A DNA stretch of 64,000 nt from Ureibacillus terrenus (GCF_006569205.1 NZ_VIGD01000004.1:1-64000), one strand, 5' to 3'; shown: positions 54,763-64,000, counted from the first letter of the stretch. Numbers and translations are program-made. The notes: generated by a model not told the origin, from the sequence alone.

Positions 54763-55914
54763 ATGTTAGAATTTGATACGAATATCGACCAACTCGCCAA
54801 AATCAAAGTTATTGGTGTTGGCGGTGGAGGAAATAATGCTGTCAACCGAATGATTGAACATGGACTTCAAGGTGTTGAATTTATTGCTGTCAATACAGAT
54901 GCGCAAGCTTTGAATCTATCAAAAGCGGAAATAAAATTGCAAATTGGTAGTAAACTGACTCGTGGATTAGGTGCAGGGGCAAATCCTGAGATTGGTAAGA
55001 AGGCTGCCGAAGAAAGCAGAGAACAGATTGAAGAAGTGGTACGTGGAGCCGATATGGTGTTTGTCACTGCAGGCATGGGTGGAGGAACTGGAACAGGTGC
55101 CGCACCAATCATCTCTCAAATTGCAAAAGATATGGGAGCACTGACTGTTGGTGTTGTTACACGGCCGTTTTCCTTTGAAGGGAAAAAGAGGCAAACACAA
55201 GCAATCAGTGGAATTGCTGCAATGAAAGAAGCAGTGGATACACTGATTGTCATTCCGAACGATAAACTATTGCAAATTGTTGATAAAAACACTCCGATGC
55301 TTGAAGCTTTCCGTGAAGCGGATAATGTATTGCGCCAAGGTGTACAAGGGATTTCCGACTTGATTGCAACGCCAGGACTCATCAACTTGGACTTCGCCGA
55401 CGTGAAAACCATCATGTCCAATAAAGGCTCTGCTTTGATGGGAATCGGTATTGCTTCAGGCGAAAATCGCGCAACAGAGGCTGCAAAAAAAGCGATTTCC
55501 AGCCCGCTTCTTGAAACTTCCATCGATGGCGCAAAAGGCGTGATTATGAACATTACAGGCGGAACAAACTTGAGCCTGTTTGAAGTGCAAGAAGCAGCGG
55601 ATATCGTAGCATCCGCTTCGGATGAAGAAGTGAATATGATTTTTGGATCCGTCATCAATGAAAACTTGAATGATGAAATCATCGTAACAGTGATTGCAAC
55701 TGGCTTTGACGACGCTGCACCTCAAAGCGCTCAAAGTGTCCGGCCATCTTTAAATGTGCGCAATTCCCAAGGAAACAACGGCCAAAGCCAGCAACCCGCT
55801 CCGGTGCGCGAACGCACGATTGAGCCGCAACAACCGGAATATTCCCGCAGTCAGCAGGAAGATATTTTAGATATACCGACATTCTTGAGAAATCGTCGCA
55901 ATCGGAACCAATAA
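54763..55914 (+). CDS. ftsZ: Cell division protein FtsZ
   Basis: Tubulin-like GTPase forming the Z ring. The 383 residues contain [15 protein letters not shown], the GTP-binding [12 protein letters not shown], the NxDFADV synergy loop region, a variable linker rich in Gln and Ser, and the conserved C-terminal peptide [12 protein letters not shown] for binding FtsA and SepF. ATG 54763 has GGAGGAG upstream; the ORF open to 54745 is leader. A strong terminator follows. Confidence 0.98.
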   Translation: MLEFDTNIDQLAKIKVIGVGGGGNNAVNRMIEHGLQGVEFIAVNTDAQALNLSKAEIKLQIGSKLTRGLGAGANPEIGKKAAEESREQIEEVVRGADMVFVTAGMGGGTGTGAAPIISQIAKDMGALTVGVVTRPFSFEGKKRQTQAISGIAAMKEAVDTLIVIPNDKLLQIVDKNTPMLEAFREADNVLRQGVQGISDLIATPGLINLDFADVKTIMSNKGSALMGIGIASGENRATEAAKKAISSPLLETSIDGAKGVIMNITGGTNLSLFEVQEAADIVASASDEEVNMIFGSVINENLNDEIIVTVIATGFDDAAPQSAQSVRPSLNVRNSQGNNGQSQQPAPVRERTIEPQQPEYSRSQQEDILDIPTFLRNRRNRNQ

Positions 55915-56006
55915 TATTATAAAGTTTTTTGGAAATATTGTTACAAAAAAATAAAAAAATCGACATTTAATTCAAATAAGTTTTTCCATATCCGGCAAAT
56001 ATAGTA

Positions 56007-56055
56007 AGGGAACTATCTGGAAATAAAGAAAATATTTCTGGATAGTCCTTTTTTT
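56007..56055 (+). terminator. Terminator after ftsZ
   Basis: GGAACTATCTGGAAATA pairs with TATTTCTGGATAGTCC (two G-U, one bulge), followed by TTTTTTT. Confidence 0.85.
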
Positions 56056-56099
56056 TATGCATATTTTCCCGTTCTATGAAATATTTTGTCAATAAAAAC

Positions 56100-56152
56100 T
56101 CCCGTTTCGTTACGACGTTTTGACATTTTCCACATGCCGGCAGTGTTAATCT
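56100..56152 (+). promoter_or_regulatory. spoIIG-type promoter (wide spacing) with possible Spo0A boxes
   Basis: TTGACA (56120-56125) and a poor -10 TAATCT (56147-56152) are 21 bp apart. The B. subtilis spoIIG promoter is also a sigma-A promoter with abnormally wide spacing and is activated by Spo0A. Near-matches to the 0A box (TTCGTTA, TACGACG) lie at 56105-56117. Confidence 0.45.
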
Positions 56153-56172
56153 ATCAATAGGAGGACGCTAAA

Positions 56173-57000
56173 ATGATTGGAGAATTACTCGTACTATACA
56201 ATACGTTATTTAATTACTTTTTATTAAAATTTACGAAAGAAATAACGGGATTGTATGTAAAGAAGCGAAGGTTGGTTTTCAGTGCATTCGTTAGCGGCCT
56301 CGTGTCATCGGTTCTTTATCAATCATTTGCCGGAGCTGTTCTAAGTTTTGTTCTTTTAATTGGACTCGCATTCTCCTTTCGGGTTCAAACATTGTTGAAA
56401 CAAGGAACAGTGCTTTTGATTGCCACCTTTTTTATTGGCGGGTTGCTCACCAGTTTATTGCCCTTTTTGCTCCGCCAATCCGATCTCATTTTTTTTATCT
56501 TTTGTTTAAGCATTGCGGTTCTCAGTTTGACTTTCATTCATTCGAAATGGAGAAATATGGTGAAGGAAAAGCTCCAACAATCTTTTCTTGTGGACTGTGA
56601 ATTGGAGCTCTTTCAACAAACCTTCTCGTTGAAAGGATTCATTGACACTGGAAATGAATGTGTGGAACCGATCAGCGGCAAGCCGGTGCATTTTTTATCG
56701 TACCGGGCAGTGGAGGAAAAGCTGCCGGAAGAACTCAAAAAAGGATTGCTTACCTGGGACGACAACAATCCTTATCAACTCACAATGTTTCCTTCCTTTA
56801 TGTACCCTAGGATCAGAGTATTGACATTGTCAACGGTACAAAAAGAAACGTCCAATGCGTTAGCCTTTCGATTTGACCGTCTGGTTCTTTACGGAAACAT
56901 AAAGAAGGAAATATTGGATGAATACGTGGTGTTTACAAGGCACGATGCCCGCTTTCCGCAGAATGCACAGATGATACTCCACATTTTAGCGTTGAACTAA
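56173..57000 (+). CDS. spoIIGA: SpoIIGA, pro-sigma-E processing aspartic protease
   Basis: Septal membrane protease that cleaves pro-sigma-E after a signal from the forespore (SpoIIR). The 275 residues have five or six N-terminal helices and a C-terminal aspartic protease half with the catalytic motif IDTGN, Asp at residue 158. ATG 56173 follows AGGAGG. It precedes its substrate gene sigE by 21 bases. Confidence 0.94.
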   Translation: MIGELLVLYNTLFNYFLLKFTKEITGLYVKKRRLVFSAFVSGLVSSVLYQSFAGAVLSFVLLIGLAFSFRVQTLLKQGTVLLIATFFIGGLLTSLLPFLLRQSDLIFFIFCLSIAVLSLTFIHSKWRNMVKEKLQQSFLVDCELELFQQTFSLKGFIDTGNECVEPISGKPVHFLSYRAVEEKLPEELKKGLLTWDDNNPYQLTMFPSFMYPRIRVLTLSTVQKETSNALAFRFDRLVLYGNIKKEILDEYVVFTRHDARFPQNAQMILHILALN

Positions 57001-57021
57001 TTCAAAAAAGGGGGAGAATGG

Positions 57022-57729
57022 TTGTTTGAAAGATTAAAAGAACTGCTTTTAAAAATATTTAGTAAGTTTCGCACCAAAAAAACATACTATATAGGAGGTC
57101 ATGATTCCTTGCCGGTACCATTGTCTAGAGAAGAAGAAATGTCAGTAATTGAAGCTTTTATGAACGGTGATATGAAAGCACGGGACACATTAATTGAGAG
57201 AAACTTGCGCCTTGTTGTATACATTGCAAGACGTTTCGATAATACAGGGACACCGATTGAAGATTTGATCAGTATTGGATCTATCGGACTGATCAAAGCA
57301 ATTGAAACCTACAATAAAGAAAAGAATATTAAGCTCGCCACATACGCCTCCCGTTGCATCGAAAATGAAATTTTAATGTATTTGAGAAAGACAAGTCGTA
57401 TGAAGAGCGAAGTTTCATTGGATGAGCCGCTGAATTCCGATCCGGATGGCAACGAACTGCTATTATCCGATATTTTGGGCACAGATGAAGAAATTATTAT
57501 GAATGATGTAGAGAAAAAAATTGAGCGTGCGTCGATGTTTGAAGCGATCAACGGATTAAGCGAGAGAGAAAGATATATCATGGAATGCCGTTTCGGTTTA
57601 AACGGCAAAAAAGAAATGACGCAAAAAGAAGTGGCGGACCATTTGGGAATTTCGCAATCATACATTTCAAGATTGGAAAAGAAAATTATTTCCGAGTTGA
57701 GAGAATCCTTGAACCAGCCGATTTCTTAG
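57022..57729 (+). CDS. sigE: RNA polymerase sigma-E factor (pro-form)
   Basis: Early mother-cell sigma factor, 235 residues. The amphipathic N-terminal pro-sequence (about 27 residues) is followed by YYIGG, the SpoIIGA cleavage site, then region 2 ([16 protein letters not shown] ... [16 protein letters not shown]) and region 4 ([21 protein letters not shown]). It starts at TTG 57022 behind GGGGAG; the ATG just upstream is out of frame. A TTG start may limit expression. It should drive spoVD, spoVE, gerR and ylbJ in this window. Confidence 0.96.
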   Translation: MFERLKELLLKIFSKFRTKKTYYIGGHDSLPVPLSREEEMSVIEAFMNGDMKARDTLIERNLRLVVYIARRFDNTGTPIEDLISIGSIGLIKAIETYNKEKNIKLATYASRCIENEILMYLRKTSRMKSEVSLDEPLNSDPDGNELLLSDILGTDEEIIMNDVEKKIERASMFEAINGLSERERYIMECRFGLNGKKEMTQKEVADHLGISQSYISRLEKKIISELRESLNQPIS

Positions 57730-57760
57730 CGAATTGGATGAAATTGGACGCCAAACGCAC

Positions 57761-57790
57761 GCATATTCTTTTCCTTTTCGGACAAACTTA
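57761..57790 (+). promoter_or_regulatory. Possible sigma-F/sigma-G promoter of sigG
   Basis: GCATA (57761-57765) fits the -35 of forespore sigma factors (GYWTA). The A-rich GGACAAACTT (57780-57789) fits the sigma-F -10 except at one position, but the spacer of 14 is about two bases short. B. subtilis sigG is transcribed by sigma-F and sigma-G. Confidence 0.35.
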
Positions 57791-57830
57791 AAAAACAATC
57801 CAAGAGATAAAATGTCTGGAGGAAAAGAAG

Positions 57831-58613
57831 ATGGTGCGTACAAAAGTCGAGCTTTGCGGCGTTGATACGGCATCCTTGCCGGTATTGTCACATGAAGAAA
57901 TGAGAGAACTGTTTGTACGGCTAAAAAACGGAGAAACATCGGTAAGAGAGCAACTGGTCATTTGCAATTTAAGATTGGTGTTGAGCATCGTGGGCAGATT
58001 CGCTCATCGGGGGGAACAAGCGGACGACTTATTCCAGGTCGGATGCATCGGTTTATTAAAAGCCATCGACCATTTTGATTTGAAGCATAATGTCAGATTC
58101 TCAACCTATGCGGTACCGATGATTATCGGTGAAATCCGCAGACACTTGAGGGACCATCATGCCCTTCGTGTCTCAAGATCTTTGAGGGATATTGCCTATA
58201 AAGCAATGCAGGCAAAAGAAAAATTCATATCGGAAAATCTGCATGAGCCGACCATTGAACAAATAGCAGAAATGATCGACATGAAAAAAGAAGACGTACT
58301 TTATGCGCTGGATGCGATTCAAGATCCGCTTTCCCTTCAAGAACCAATTTATTCCGATGGCGGAGATGCCGTATATATAATGGATCAATTGAGAGATGAA
58401 GCTGTTTCGGAAGAGCAATGGGTTGCGTATGTGAGTGTAAAGGAGAGCATTCAAAAGCTGGATGAACGGCAACAGCTGATTCTTGCCAAGCGGTTTTACT
58501 ACGGCGAAACCCAAACAGAAATTGCGAAATCTCTCGGCATATCCCAAGCCCAAATTTCCAGACTCGAGAAAAATGCAATCGAGACGATGCAGAAAGATTA
58601 TAAATTCGGTTAA
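57831..58613 (+). CDS. sigG: RNA polymerase sigma-G factor
   Basis: Late forespore sigma factor, 260 residues. The N-terminus (VELCGVDTASLPVLS) is typical of sigma-G, followed by region 2 (NLRLVLSIVGRFAHRGE, DDLFQVGCIGLLKAIDHF), region 3 and region 4 (ETQTEIAKSLGISQAQISRLE). ATG 57831 follows GGAGG. The adjacent hairpin ends the transcript. Confidence 0.96.
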   Translation: MVRTKVELCGVDTASLPVLSHEEMRELFVRLKNGETSVREQLVICNLRLVLSIVGRFAHRGEQADDLFQVGCIGLLKAIDHFDLKHNVRFSTYAVPMIIGEIRRHLRDHHALRVSRSLRDIAYKAMQAKEKFISENLHEPTIEQIAEMIDMKKEDVLYALDAIQDPLSLQEPIYSDGGDAVYIMDQLRDEAVSEEQWVAYVSVKESIQKLDERQQLILAKRFYYGETQTEIAKSLGISQAQISRLEKNAIETMQKDYKFG

Positions 58614-58634
58614 TGTCAGCCCTTTTGCAATTCG

Positions 58635-58668
58635 ACGCACTTTTTATAAGTGCGTTTTTATTTTTTCG
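58635..58668 (+). terminator. Terminator after sigG
   Basis: ACGCACTT and AAGTGCGT with a five-base loop, followed by TTTTATTTTTT. Confidence 0.85.
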
Positions 58669-58846
58669 AAATATACGAAATCATATTATATTTGATTTGC
58701 GGTCAAACATCGTATTGAAACATAAAATAAAATGAGATAGGTCTTCAACCGATATAATGAATGGGAGCATCTCTTCCAAAAAAAGCGTTTCGTTCCTTCC
58801 ACCAATTGAATTTCTGCAAGTAAAGTCATTTTCGAAAGGAGATTCA

Positions 58847-59083
58847 ATGAAATTTTCAGAAGTGCAGCAAAAGGAAATTATTGAGGCGGGAAGCGGCCGT
58901 TTTATCGGATACATCATCGATGCGGAAGTATGCGAACAAACCGGCATGATTACAGCTTTTCTTGTAGCGCAACCGAAAAAATTTCTGAATATTTTTCACG
59001 GGGATGAACCTGTACAGAAAGTGCTGATCAGCGACATTTTGGTGATCGGGAAAGATGTAATTTTGGTGAAAGGGGTCTGTTAG
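58847..59083 (+). CDS. ylmC: YlmC/YmxH-family sporulation protein (PRC-barrel)
   Basis: A 78-residue PRC-barrel protein with KFSEVQQKEIIEAGSGR then IGYIIDAEV and a late KVLISDILVIGKDVILV, the YlmC/YmxH family found after sigG in spore formers. Function is unknown. ATG 58847 has AAAGGAG upstream; the frame open to 58757 is leader. Confidence 0.85.
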   Translation: MKFSEVQQKEIIEAGSGRFIGYIIDAEVCEQTGMITAFLVAQPKKFLNIFHGDEPVQKVLISDILVIGKDVILVKGVC

Positions 59084-59169
59084 TTTCTCTATTTCATTGA
59101 AAAATAAAGAGTTGATTGTTAAAATGAATTAAAATGAAAGAAACTATTGTTGTAAAGTTGGGATCAGGA

Positions 59170-59841
59170 ATGGCAAGTATTCGTGAAAATCTGGAAGTAA
59201 TACAGCAAAAAATAGATGAAGCGAAAGCTAGAGCGAACAGAGAAGATGATCATATACAAATTGTTGCAGTCACCAAACAAGTTTCGGTTGAACGGGCGAT
59301 GGAAGCGATAGATGCGGGCATTCACCATCTCGGCGAAAACCGCCCGGAAGGCTTGCTTGAGAAAAAAGCGGCAATTGGCGACAAAGCGGTTTGGCATTTT
59401 ATCGGAACATTGCAATCAAGAAAAGTAAAAAAAGTGATTAATGAGATTGATTATTTGCATTCGCTGGATCGCATGAGCTTGGCGGAAGAAATCGAAAAAC
59501 GGGCATTAAAACCGGTAAAATGCTTTGTTGAGGTAAATATTTCAGGAGAAGAATCAAAACATGGCCTAAGCAAAGAAGAAGCCATCCCTTTCATTCAATC
59601 TTTGGAAAAGTTCACGAAAATCCAGGTGGTCGGTTTGATGACGATGGCACCTTATACCGATGACAAAGAACTGATCAGAAAAGTATTCCGGGGTTTAAAA
59701 GAATTGCAGCAAGAAGTGATAAAGTTGAATTTGCCGTATGCACCTTGTACAGAACTTTCGATGGGTATGTCCAACGATTATGAAATTGCGATTGAAGAAG
59801 GCGCCACATTTATCCGAATCGGAACAGCTCTTGTTGGATAG
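59170..59841 (+). CDS. ylmE: PLP homeostasis protein, YggS/YlmE family
   Basis: Pyridoxal-phosphate-binding TIM-barrel protein of 223 residues, not an enzyme as far as known. The PLP Lys lies in VAVTKQVS, with [23 protein letters not shown], and the late [20 protein letters not shown] take ATG 59170, which fits the family start; the upstream ATG 59134 lacks a ribosome site. ylmD, which precedes it in B. subtilis, is absent. Confidence 0.92.
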   Translation: MASIRENLEVIQQKIDEAKARANREDDHIQIVAVTKQVSVERAMEAIDAGIHHLGENRPEGLLEKKAAIGDKAVWHFIGTLQSRKVKKVINEIDYLHSLDRMSLAEEIEKRALKPVKCFVEVNISGEESKHGLSKEEAIPFIQSLEKFTKIQVVGLMTMAPYTDDKELIRKVFRGLKELQQEVIKLNLPYAPCTELSMGMSNDYEIAIEEGATFIRIGTALVG

Positions 59842-59852
59842 GAGGGATAAAG

Positions 59853-60314
59853 ATGGGCATGTTCAGCAAATTCAAAAACTTCTTTTATTTAGATGACGAA
59901 GAAGATCAAGAAATTCATCCATCCCAGAGTGAGCAACCGGTCGCATTACCGCAAGAGACTGTCACAAAGAAAACGAAAAAAATTGTCAATAGCCATGGCG
60001 AAGAAAAGACGTTAAGCGTCATCAATATCCAGTCGGCCAATTCATTGAAAAATACAAAAGTGATGATTGTCGAACCAAGAGTGTATGCAGAAGCGCAAGA
60101 TATTTCCGAGCACTTAAAAAATAAACGGGCCGTCATCGTTAACCTCCAGCGGATTGACCGTGAGGCAGGATTGCGCATCATTGATTTTTTAAGCGGCACT
60201 GTATATGCTTTAGGTGGAGATATTCAACGCATCGGGGATAATATTTTCTTATGCACACCGGATAATGTAGAAGTGCAAGGTGAAATTTCCAATTATTTTT
60301 ACGACGATATTTAA
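59853..60314 (+). CDS. sepF: Cell division protein SepF
   Basis: Membrane-binding protein that bundles and curves FtsZ filaments. The 153 residues have an N-terminal amphipathic helix (MFSKFKNFFYL), an acidic linker and a SepF core (VMIVEPRVYAEAQDIS ... NLQRIDREAGLRIIDFLSG). ATG 59853 follows GGAGGG, 11 bases after ylmE. Confidence 0.95.
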   Translation: MGMFSKFKNFFYLDDEEDQEIHPSQSEQPVALPQETVTKKTKKIVNSHGEEKTLSVINIQSANSLKNTKVMIVEPRVYAEAQDISEHLKNKRAVIVNLQRIDREAGLRIIDFLSGTVYALGGDIQRIGDNIFLCTPDNVEVQGEISNYFYDDI

Positions 60315-60339
60315 ACGAAAGAGGTAATAGGGATTCAAT

Positions 60340-60597
60340 ATGATTACAGAAATTATTTCCTTCGGATTTCGAATTTACACACTAATGATTATTATTTACA
60401 TCTTAATGTCCTGGGTGCCAGCAACCAGAGAAACGGCATTTGGACAATTTTTAGAAAAACTTTGCGAACCTTATTTAGGTTTTTTCAGAAGATTCATCCC
60501 GCCTATCGGAATGATTGATTTTTCGCCGATTATCGCATTGATTGCATTATCGTTTATCGAGCGGGGAGTTTATTATTTACTGAGCTTTCTTTTTTAG
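60340..60597 (+). CDS. ylmG: YggT-family membrane protein YlmG
   Basis: An 85-residue protein with two hydrophobic segments and SWVPATRETAFGQFLEKLCEP in its first half, then FRRFIPPIGMIDFSPI, the YggT signature. It is linked to septum or nucleoid organisation in relatives, but the mechanism is unclear. It lies between sepF and ylmH as usual. Confidence 0.92.
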   Translation: MITEIISFGFRIYTLMIIIYILMSWVPATRETAFGQFLEKLCEPYLGFFRRFIPPIGMIDFSPIIALIALSFIERGVYYLLSFLF

Positions 60598-60690
60598 CGA
60601 TGGGTGCGGCTCAAAATCGAGTCACATCCATTTTATATGATGTTCCAATTTTTCTTAATTATTTATTGTTTTGACTGTGAGAGTGACAAC

Positions 60691-61476
60691 ATGCAGAATA
60701 TTTTGCAGCATTTTCATAAAGATGAGCGCCCTTTTGTTGAAAGGGTCATCGAATGGAGAAAAGAAGTGGAAGACCGTTACGCTCCTAAATTGACCGCTTT
60801 TTTAGACCCAAGAGAGCAATTTATTGTCCAATCCATCATTGGAAGCAGAGATGAGATTTGCGCATTCAGCGAAGGGATTTTTGAGGAAGCGGAGAGGAAA
60901 AGAGTATTCATTACGCCATCCTATTTTATTCCTTCTATTAGTGATTACGATATTTCCGTTTTACAATTAACATACCCCTCAAAATTTGTTGCATTGAAGC
61001 ATCCCGATGTATTGGGGGCTTTGCTTTCCCTGGGAATCGACTGGAAACATTTTGGAGATATTAGAATACAAGAAGATATCATCCAATTTGCATGCACGAA
61101 AGAAATCGCCCGTTATGTGAAAGTGAATTTAGAAAAAGTGGGGAAGGTGTCTGTCCGCATAGATGAAGTGGAGAACCTTGATCATCTGCTCCCTCCGCAA
61201 GAGGAGTGGTCCGAGAAATATTTAACCGTTTCTTCCATGCGATTGGATGCGGTATTATCAAGCGGTTTGAATATTTCCAGGCAAAAGGCCCAAAGCCTTA
61301 TTCGCGGAAGCAAAGTGAAAGTCAATTTTGCCCTTTGTGAAGAACCTTCCTCCGATTTGAAAATGGGGGATATGATTTCCTGCCGGGGATTTGGACGCTT
61401 CAAAATTACAGGCATCGAAGGCCGAACGAAGAAAGGCAAGATCCGTCTGGCAATCAGCCAGATCAAGAGAAAGTAA
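60691..61476 (+). CDS. ylmH: S4-domain RNA-binding protein YlmH
   Basis: A 261-residue protein with a C-terminal S4 RNA-binding domain (about residues 180-245; LDAVLSSGLNISRQKAQSLI). B. subtilis YlmH rescues stalled ribosomes by binding peptidyl-tRNA-obstructed 50S subunits, per recent work. ATG 60691 gives MQNILQHFHKDERPF, the family N-terminus; the frame open to 60604 adds an unrelated hydrophobic stretch. The ribosome site (GAGAG) is weak. Confidence 0.9.
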   Translation: MQNILQHFHKDERPFVERVIEWRKEVEDRYAPKLTAFLDPREQFIVQSIIGSRDEICAFSEGIFEEAERKRVFITPSYFIPSISDYDISVLQLTYPSKFVALKHPDVLGALLSLGIDWKHFGDIRIQEDIIQFACTKEIARYVKVNLEKVGKVSVRIDEVENLDHLLPPQEEWSEKYLTVSSMRLDAVLSSGLNISRQKAQSLIRGSKVKVNFALCEEPSSDLKMGDMISCRGFGRFKITGIEGRTKKGKIRLAISQIKRK

Positions 61477-61492
61477 ATTGTTTAAAAATTTA

Positions 61493-61521
61493 CTGTCAAG
61501 GGATAAATTGAACGGTATAAT
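61493..61521 (+). promoter_or_regulatory. Sigma-A promoter of divIVA
   Basis: CTGTCA (61493-61498) and TATAAT (61516-61521) are 17 bp apart, between ylmH and divIVA. Confidence 0.55.
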
Positions 61522-61559
61522 AAAAATATGTCCACATTTTCGTAAAAGGAGTGCAAAAT

Positions 61560-62114
61560 ATGCCACTATCACCTCTCGACATACATAATAAGGAGTTTAC
61601 CAAAGTATTCCGCGGTTATGCGGAAGACGAGGTCAATGAATTTTTGGATCAGATTATTAAAGACTACGAGCTTCTGCTTCGCGAGAAAAAAGAACTAGAG
61701 GAAAAAGTAAAACAGATGACGGAACAAATGGAGCATTATAATACGTTGGAAGACACGCTTCAAAAATCGATCGTTGTCGCTCAGGAAGCCGCGGAAGAAG
61801 TGCGCCGGAATGCACAGCAAGAAGCCAAGCTCATCATTAAGGAAGCGGAAAAAAATGCGGACCGGATTGTCAATGAAGCTTTGGCCAAAGCACGTAAAAT
61901 AACGATTGAGATTGATGCATTAAAAAAACAATCCAAAGTTTTCCGCAATCGTTTCAAAATGTTGGTAGAAGCCCAGTTGGACTTGCTGAATTCCGATGAC
62001 TGGGATCACTTAATGGAATATGATATTGGTTTGACGGAAATCCAGGAACAATTTAATAGAGATGATGACGAGGATTTCCTAAAAAAGAGCGCCACTGAGG
62101 AAGAAAAATTTTAA
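61560..62114 (+). CDS. divIVA: DivIVA, septum and pole organiser
   Basis: Coiled-coil protein that binds negatively curved membrane at septa and poles and places Min proteins and, in sporulation, the origin region. The 184 residues have the N-terminal membrane-binding domain (SPLDIHNKEFTKVFRGY, DEVNEFLDQII) and long coiled coils (about 35-150). ATG 61560 is preferred to GTG 61551, which abuts AAGGA. Confidence 0.96.
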   Translation: MPLSPLDIHNKEFTKVFRGYAEDEVNEFLDQIIKDYELLLREKKELEEKVKQMTEQMEHYNTLEDTLQKSIVVAQEAAEEVRRNAQQEAKLIIKEAEKNADRIVNEALAKARKITIEIDALKKQSKVFRNRFKMLVEAQLDLLNSDDWDHLMEYDIGLTEIQEQFNRDDDEDFLKKSATEEEKF

Positions 62115-62129
62115 CAATTTTCTAACTAC

Positions 62130-62158
62130 TTGACTCTCTGCCATGATTTTCATATACT
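62130..62158 (+). promoter_or_regulatory. Sigma-A promoter of the ileS T-box transcript
   Basis: TTGACT (62130-62135) and TATACT (62153-62158) are exactly 17 bp apart, just after divIVA and before the T-box leader. Confidence 0.8.
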
Positions 62159-62164
62159 GATACA

Positions 62165-62425
62165 CAGAAATTTAAACAAGGTGACAGGTGTTGACGGAGA
62201 AAGTATTTTTTGCTTGCGGCAATATAGCGATTCGGGGAAGGTGGAAGCCCGGACAAGCAGCAAAAAAGAAAATCACTCCTGAGCCAAATCACTGAAATGC
62301 AAGTAAGTGATTTCGTTCACACGACGTTACAGTGTCTAGAGGCAGCGTCATTTCCGGCGCTGTGAATTAGGGTGGTACCACGGGCAAATGTTTCTCGTCC
62401 CTTCAGGGATTGAGAAACTTTTTTT
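62165..62425 (+). ncRNA. T-box riboswitch (isoleucine) controlling ileS
   Basis: The leader carries the antiterminator T-box AGGGTGGTACCACGGG (62369-62384), followed by a terminator stem (GTTTCTC at 62390-62396, GAGAAAC at 62412-62418) with a run of seven T. Stem I spans about 62190-62285. The specifier codon, by position before ACTCC, is ATC (62272-62274), which codes for Ile and agrees with the downstream gene. Uncharged tRNA-Ile would stabilise the antiterminator and raise ileS expression. Confidence 0.93.
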
Positions 62426-62528
62426 ATTTTACCGCCGGTACAAAGGTTTTCTTTTTTGCTGAATAAGTGTGGATATAAGGCCTAATCAATGATGATAGCT
62501 GCAAAAATTTTTTGAAGGAGGAAATGCA

Positions 62529-64000
62529 ATGGTAGAGTATAAGGATACGTTATTAATGCCGAAAACCGATTTTCCGATGCGCGGAAATCTTCCGGTGAAC
62601 GAACCAAAAATCCAAGCGAAATGGGAAGAAATGGATATTGATAAATTGGTCAATGAACGTACAAAAGGCCGTCCGGAATTTGTTTTGCATGACGGACCTC
62701 CGTATGCGAACGGAGATATTCATATCGGACATGCATTAAATAAAATTTTGAAAGATATCATCAACCGTCATCGTTCGATGACCGGCTACCATGTTCCTTA
62801 CGTTCCGGGCTGGGATACCCATGGACTTCCAATCGAACATGCATTGACGAAAAAAGGGGTCAACCGCAAAGAAATGTCGGTTGCGGAATTCCGGAAACTT
62901 TGTGAAGAGTATGCTTATGAACAAATTGAAAGACAAAAAGCCCAATTTAAGCGTTTAGGGGTCCGTGGAGATTGGAAAAACCCTTACATTACATTAACTC
63001 CAGAATTTGAGGCGCGGCAAATCGAAGTGTTTGGCCGCATGGCGGAAAAAGGATATATTTACAAAGGATTAAAACCTGTTTATTGGTCTCCGTCATCCGA
63101 GTCCGCATTGGCAGAAGCGGAAATCGAATATAAAGATGTAAAGTCGCCGTCCATTTATGTAAGCTTTGAAATCAAAGATGCAAAAGGTGTAGTACCTGAA
63201 AATGCAAAATTCATCATTTGGACGACTACTCCTTGGACGATTCCGGCGAACTTGGGGATTTCCGTCAACCCTGAATTTACGTATGCGGTTGTAAAAGTGG
63301 ATGACAATTTGTATATCATCGCAAAAGAATTGATCGATAATGTTTCAAAAGAAATTGGCTGGGAAAATGTTGAAATTGTGCAAGAAGTGAAAGGACAACA
63401 GTTGGAATACATTGTGGCGAAACATCCGTTCTATGACCGCGATTCTTTGGTAATGGTCGGGGAACACGTAACATTGGATGCTGGTACCGGATGCGTTCAC
63501 ACGGCACCTGGCCATGGGGAAGACGACTATATCGTCGGAAAAAAATACGGTTTGGATGTATTGAGCCCAATCGATGACCGCGGCTGCTATACGAGCGAAG
63601 CGCCTGGATTCGAAGGCATGTTCTATGATGATGCCAACAAAGTGGTGACTGAAAAATTGAAAGAAGTGGGGGCTTTATTAAAATTAGGATTCATCACTCA
63701 CTCCTATCCGCATGACTGGCGTACGAAAAAACCTGTCATTTTCCGCGCAACGCCGCAATGGTTCTGTTCGATTGAACCGTTCCGCGCCCAATTGCTGGAA
63801 GCGATTGAAAATACGGAATTTACGCCAAGCTGGGGTAAAATCCGCCTTTATAACATGATCCGCGACCGCGGCGACTGGTGTATTTCCCGCCAACGCGCCT
63901 GGGGCGTGCCGATTCCGGTATTCTACGCGGAAAATGGAGAAGAAATCATTACACCGGAAACGATCCGCCATGTGGCAAAATTATTCCGCGAACACGGCTC
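62529..64000 (+). CDS. ileS: Isoleucyl-tRNA synthetase (N-terminal 490 residues, cut by the window)
   Basis: Class I aminoacyl-tRNA synthetase charging tRNA-Ile. The visible part has the HIGH motif in [25 protein letters not shown], the editing domain with [14 protein letters not shown] and [16 protein letters not shown], and [22 protein letters not shown] 62529 follows AAGGAGG by seven bases. The KMSKS motif and C-terminus are beyond the window. Expression is controlled by the T-box leader upstream. Confidence 0.96.
   Translation, partial: MVEYKDTLLMPKTDFPMRGNLPVNEPKIQAKWEEMDIDKLVNERTKGRPEFVLHDGPPYANGDIHIGHALNKILKDIINRHRSMTGYHVPYVPGWDTHGLPIEHALTKKGVNRKEMSVAEFRKLCEEYAYEQIERQKAQFKRLGVRGDWKNPYITLTPEFEARQIEVFGRMAEKGYIYKGLKPVYWSPSSESALAEAEIEYKDVKSPSIYVSFEIKDAKGVVPENAKFIIWTTTPWTIPANLGISVNPEFTYAVVKVDDNLYIIAKELIDNVSKEIGWENVEIVQEVKGQQLEYIVAKHPFYDRDSLVMVGEHVTLDAGTGCVHTAPGHGEDDYIVGKKYGLDVLSPIDDRGCYTSEAPGFEGMFYDDANKVVTEKLKEVGALLKLGFITHSYPHDWRTKKPVIFRATPQWFCSIEPFRAQLLEAIENTEFTPSWGKIRLYNMIRDRGDWCISRQRAWGVPIPVFYAENGEEIITPETIRHVAKLFREHG

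Noticed and set aside
55116-55682. 188-residue minus-strand open frame inside ftsZ
   Set aside because: Fully antisense to conserved ftsZ sequence, without start signals.

Overview
The window is chromosomal DNA from a low-GC, endospore-forming member of the Bacillales. Three things point there: a complete sporulation set (spoVD, spoVE, spoIIGA, sigE, sigG, a gerR/ylbO-like gene), the caa3 oxidase operon, and a gene order that follows the Bacillus subtilis ylaI-to-ileS segment almost step by step. Several departures from B. subtilis suggest the Lysinibacillus/Ureibacillus (Caryophanaceae/Planococcaceae) side of the order; this is inference. They are: a MurE-type ligase moved out of the division cluster and carrying DSPR instead of DNPR, loss of murE, murG and murB from that cluster (an arrangement like Staphylococcus), and no ylbD/E/K/P, ylmA or ylmD.

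Layout. 1-3.7 kb is accessory DNA: the 3' end of an IS1182-like transposase, a fragment of an ABC substrate-binding gene, and a three-gene gtr glycosylation cluster. 3.7-9.0 kb carries a DHA2 drug exporter with a divergent TetR regulator and an intact SsuABC/YtlACD-like importer. 9.1-22.5 kb is the ylaI-ylaN-ftsW-pycA-ctaA-ctaCDEFG block, ending in a DUF420 gene. ctaB is absent and its place holds a 0.8-kb gene-free region with an 11-bp-phased array of TTCAC/GTGAA motifs. 22.6-39.2 kb is the ylb segment: YugN-like, ylbC, a MurE-like ligase, ylbF, ylbG, rsmD, coaD, ylbJ (with an apparent frameshift at its start), ylbL, tmcAL, ylbN, rpmF, an enoyl-CoA hydratase-like gene, gerR/ylbO, panE and DUF3397. 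39.3-64 kb is bshC, then the division and cell-wall (dcw) cluster mraZ-rsmH-ftsL-pbpB-spoVD-mraY-murD-spoVE-divIB-ylxW-ylxX-sbp-ftsA-ftsZ, the spoIIGA-sigE-sigG locus, ylmC-ylmE-sepF-ylmG-ylmH-divIVA, and a T-box-controlled ileS cut by the window edge.

How it works together. The right half encodes the septal machinery (FtsL, DivIB, PBP2B, FtsA, FtsZ, SepF, DivIVA, with SEDS partners FtsW and SpoVE) and precursor synthesis (MraY, MurD). Mother-cell peptidoglycan genes (spoVD, spoVE) are set into the same cluster, each with a sigma-E-like promoter, close to the locus that makes and activates sigma-E. The left-centre encodes aerobic respiration (heme A synthase, caa3 oxidase and assembly factors) and anaplerosis (PycA). 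I found no CRISPR array, tRNA, rRNA or prophage. Most of the window is conserved housekeeping DNA; the most interesting points are the rearranged Mur ligases, the phased ctaA/ctaC regulatory array and the left-edge chimera. No clearly novel multi-gene system is visible.
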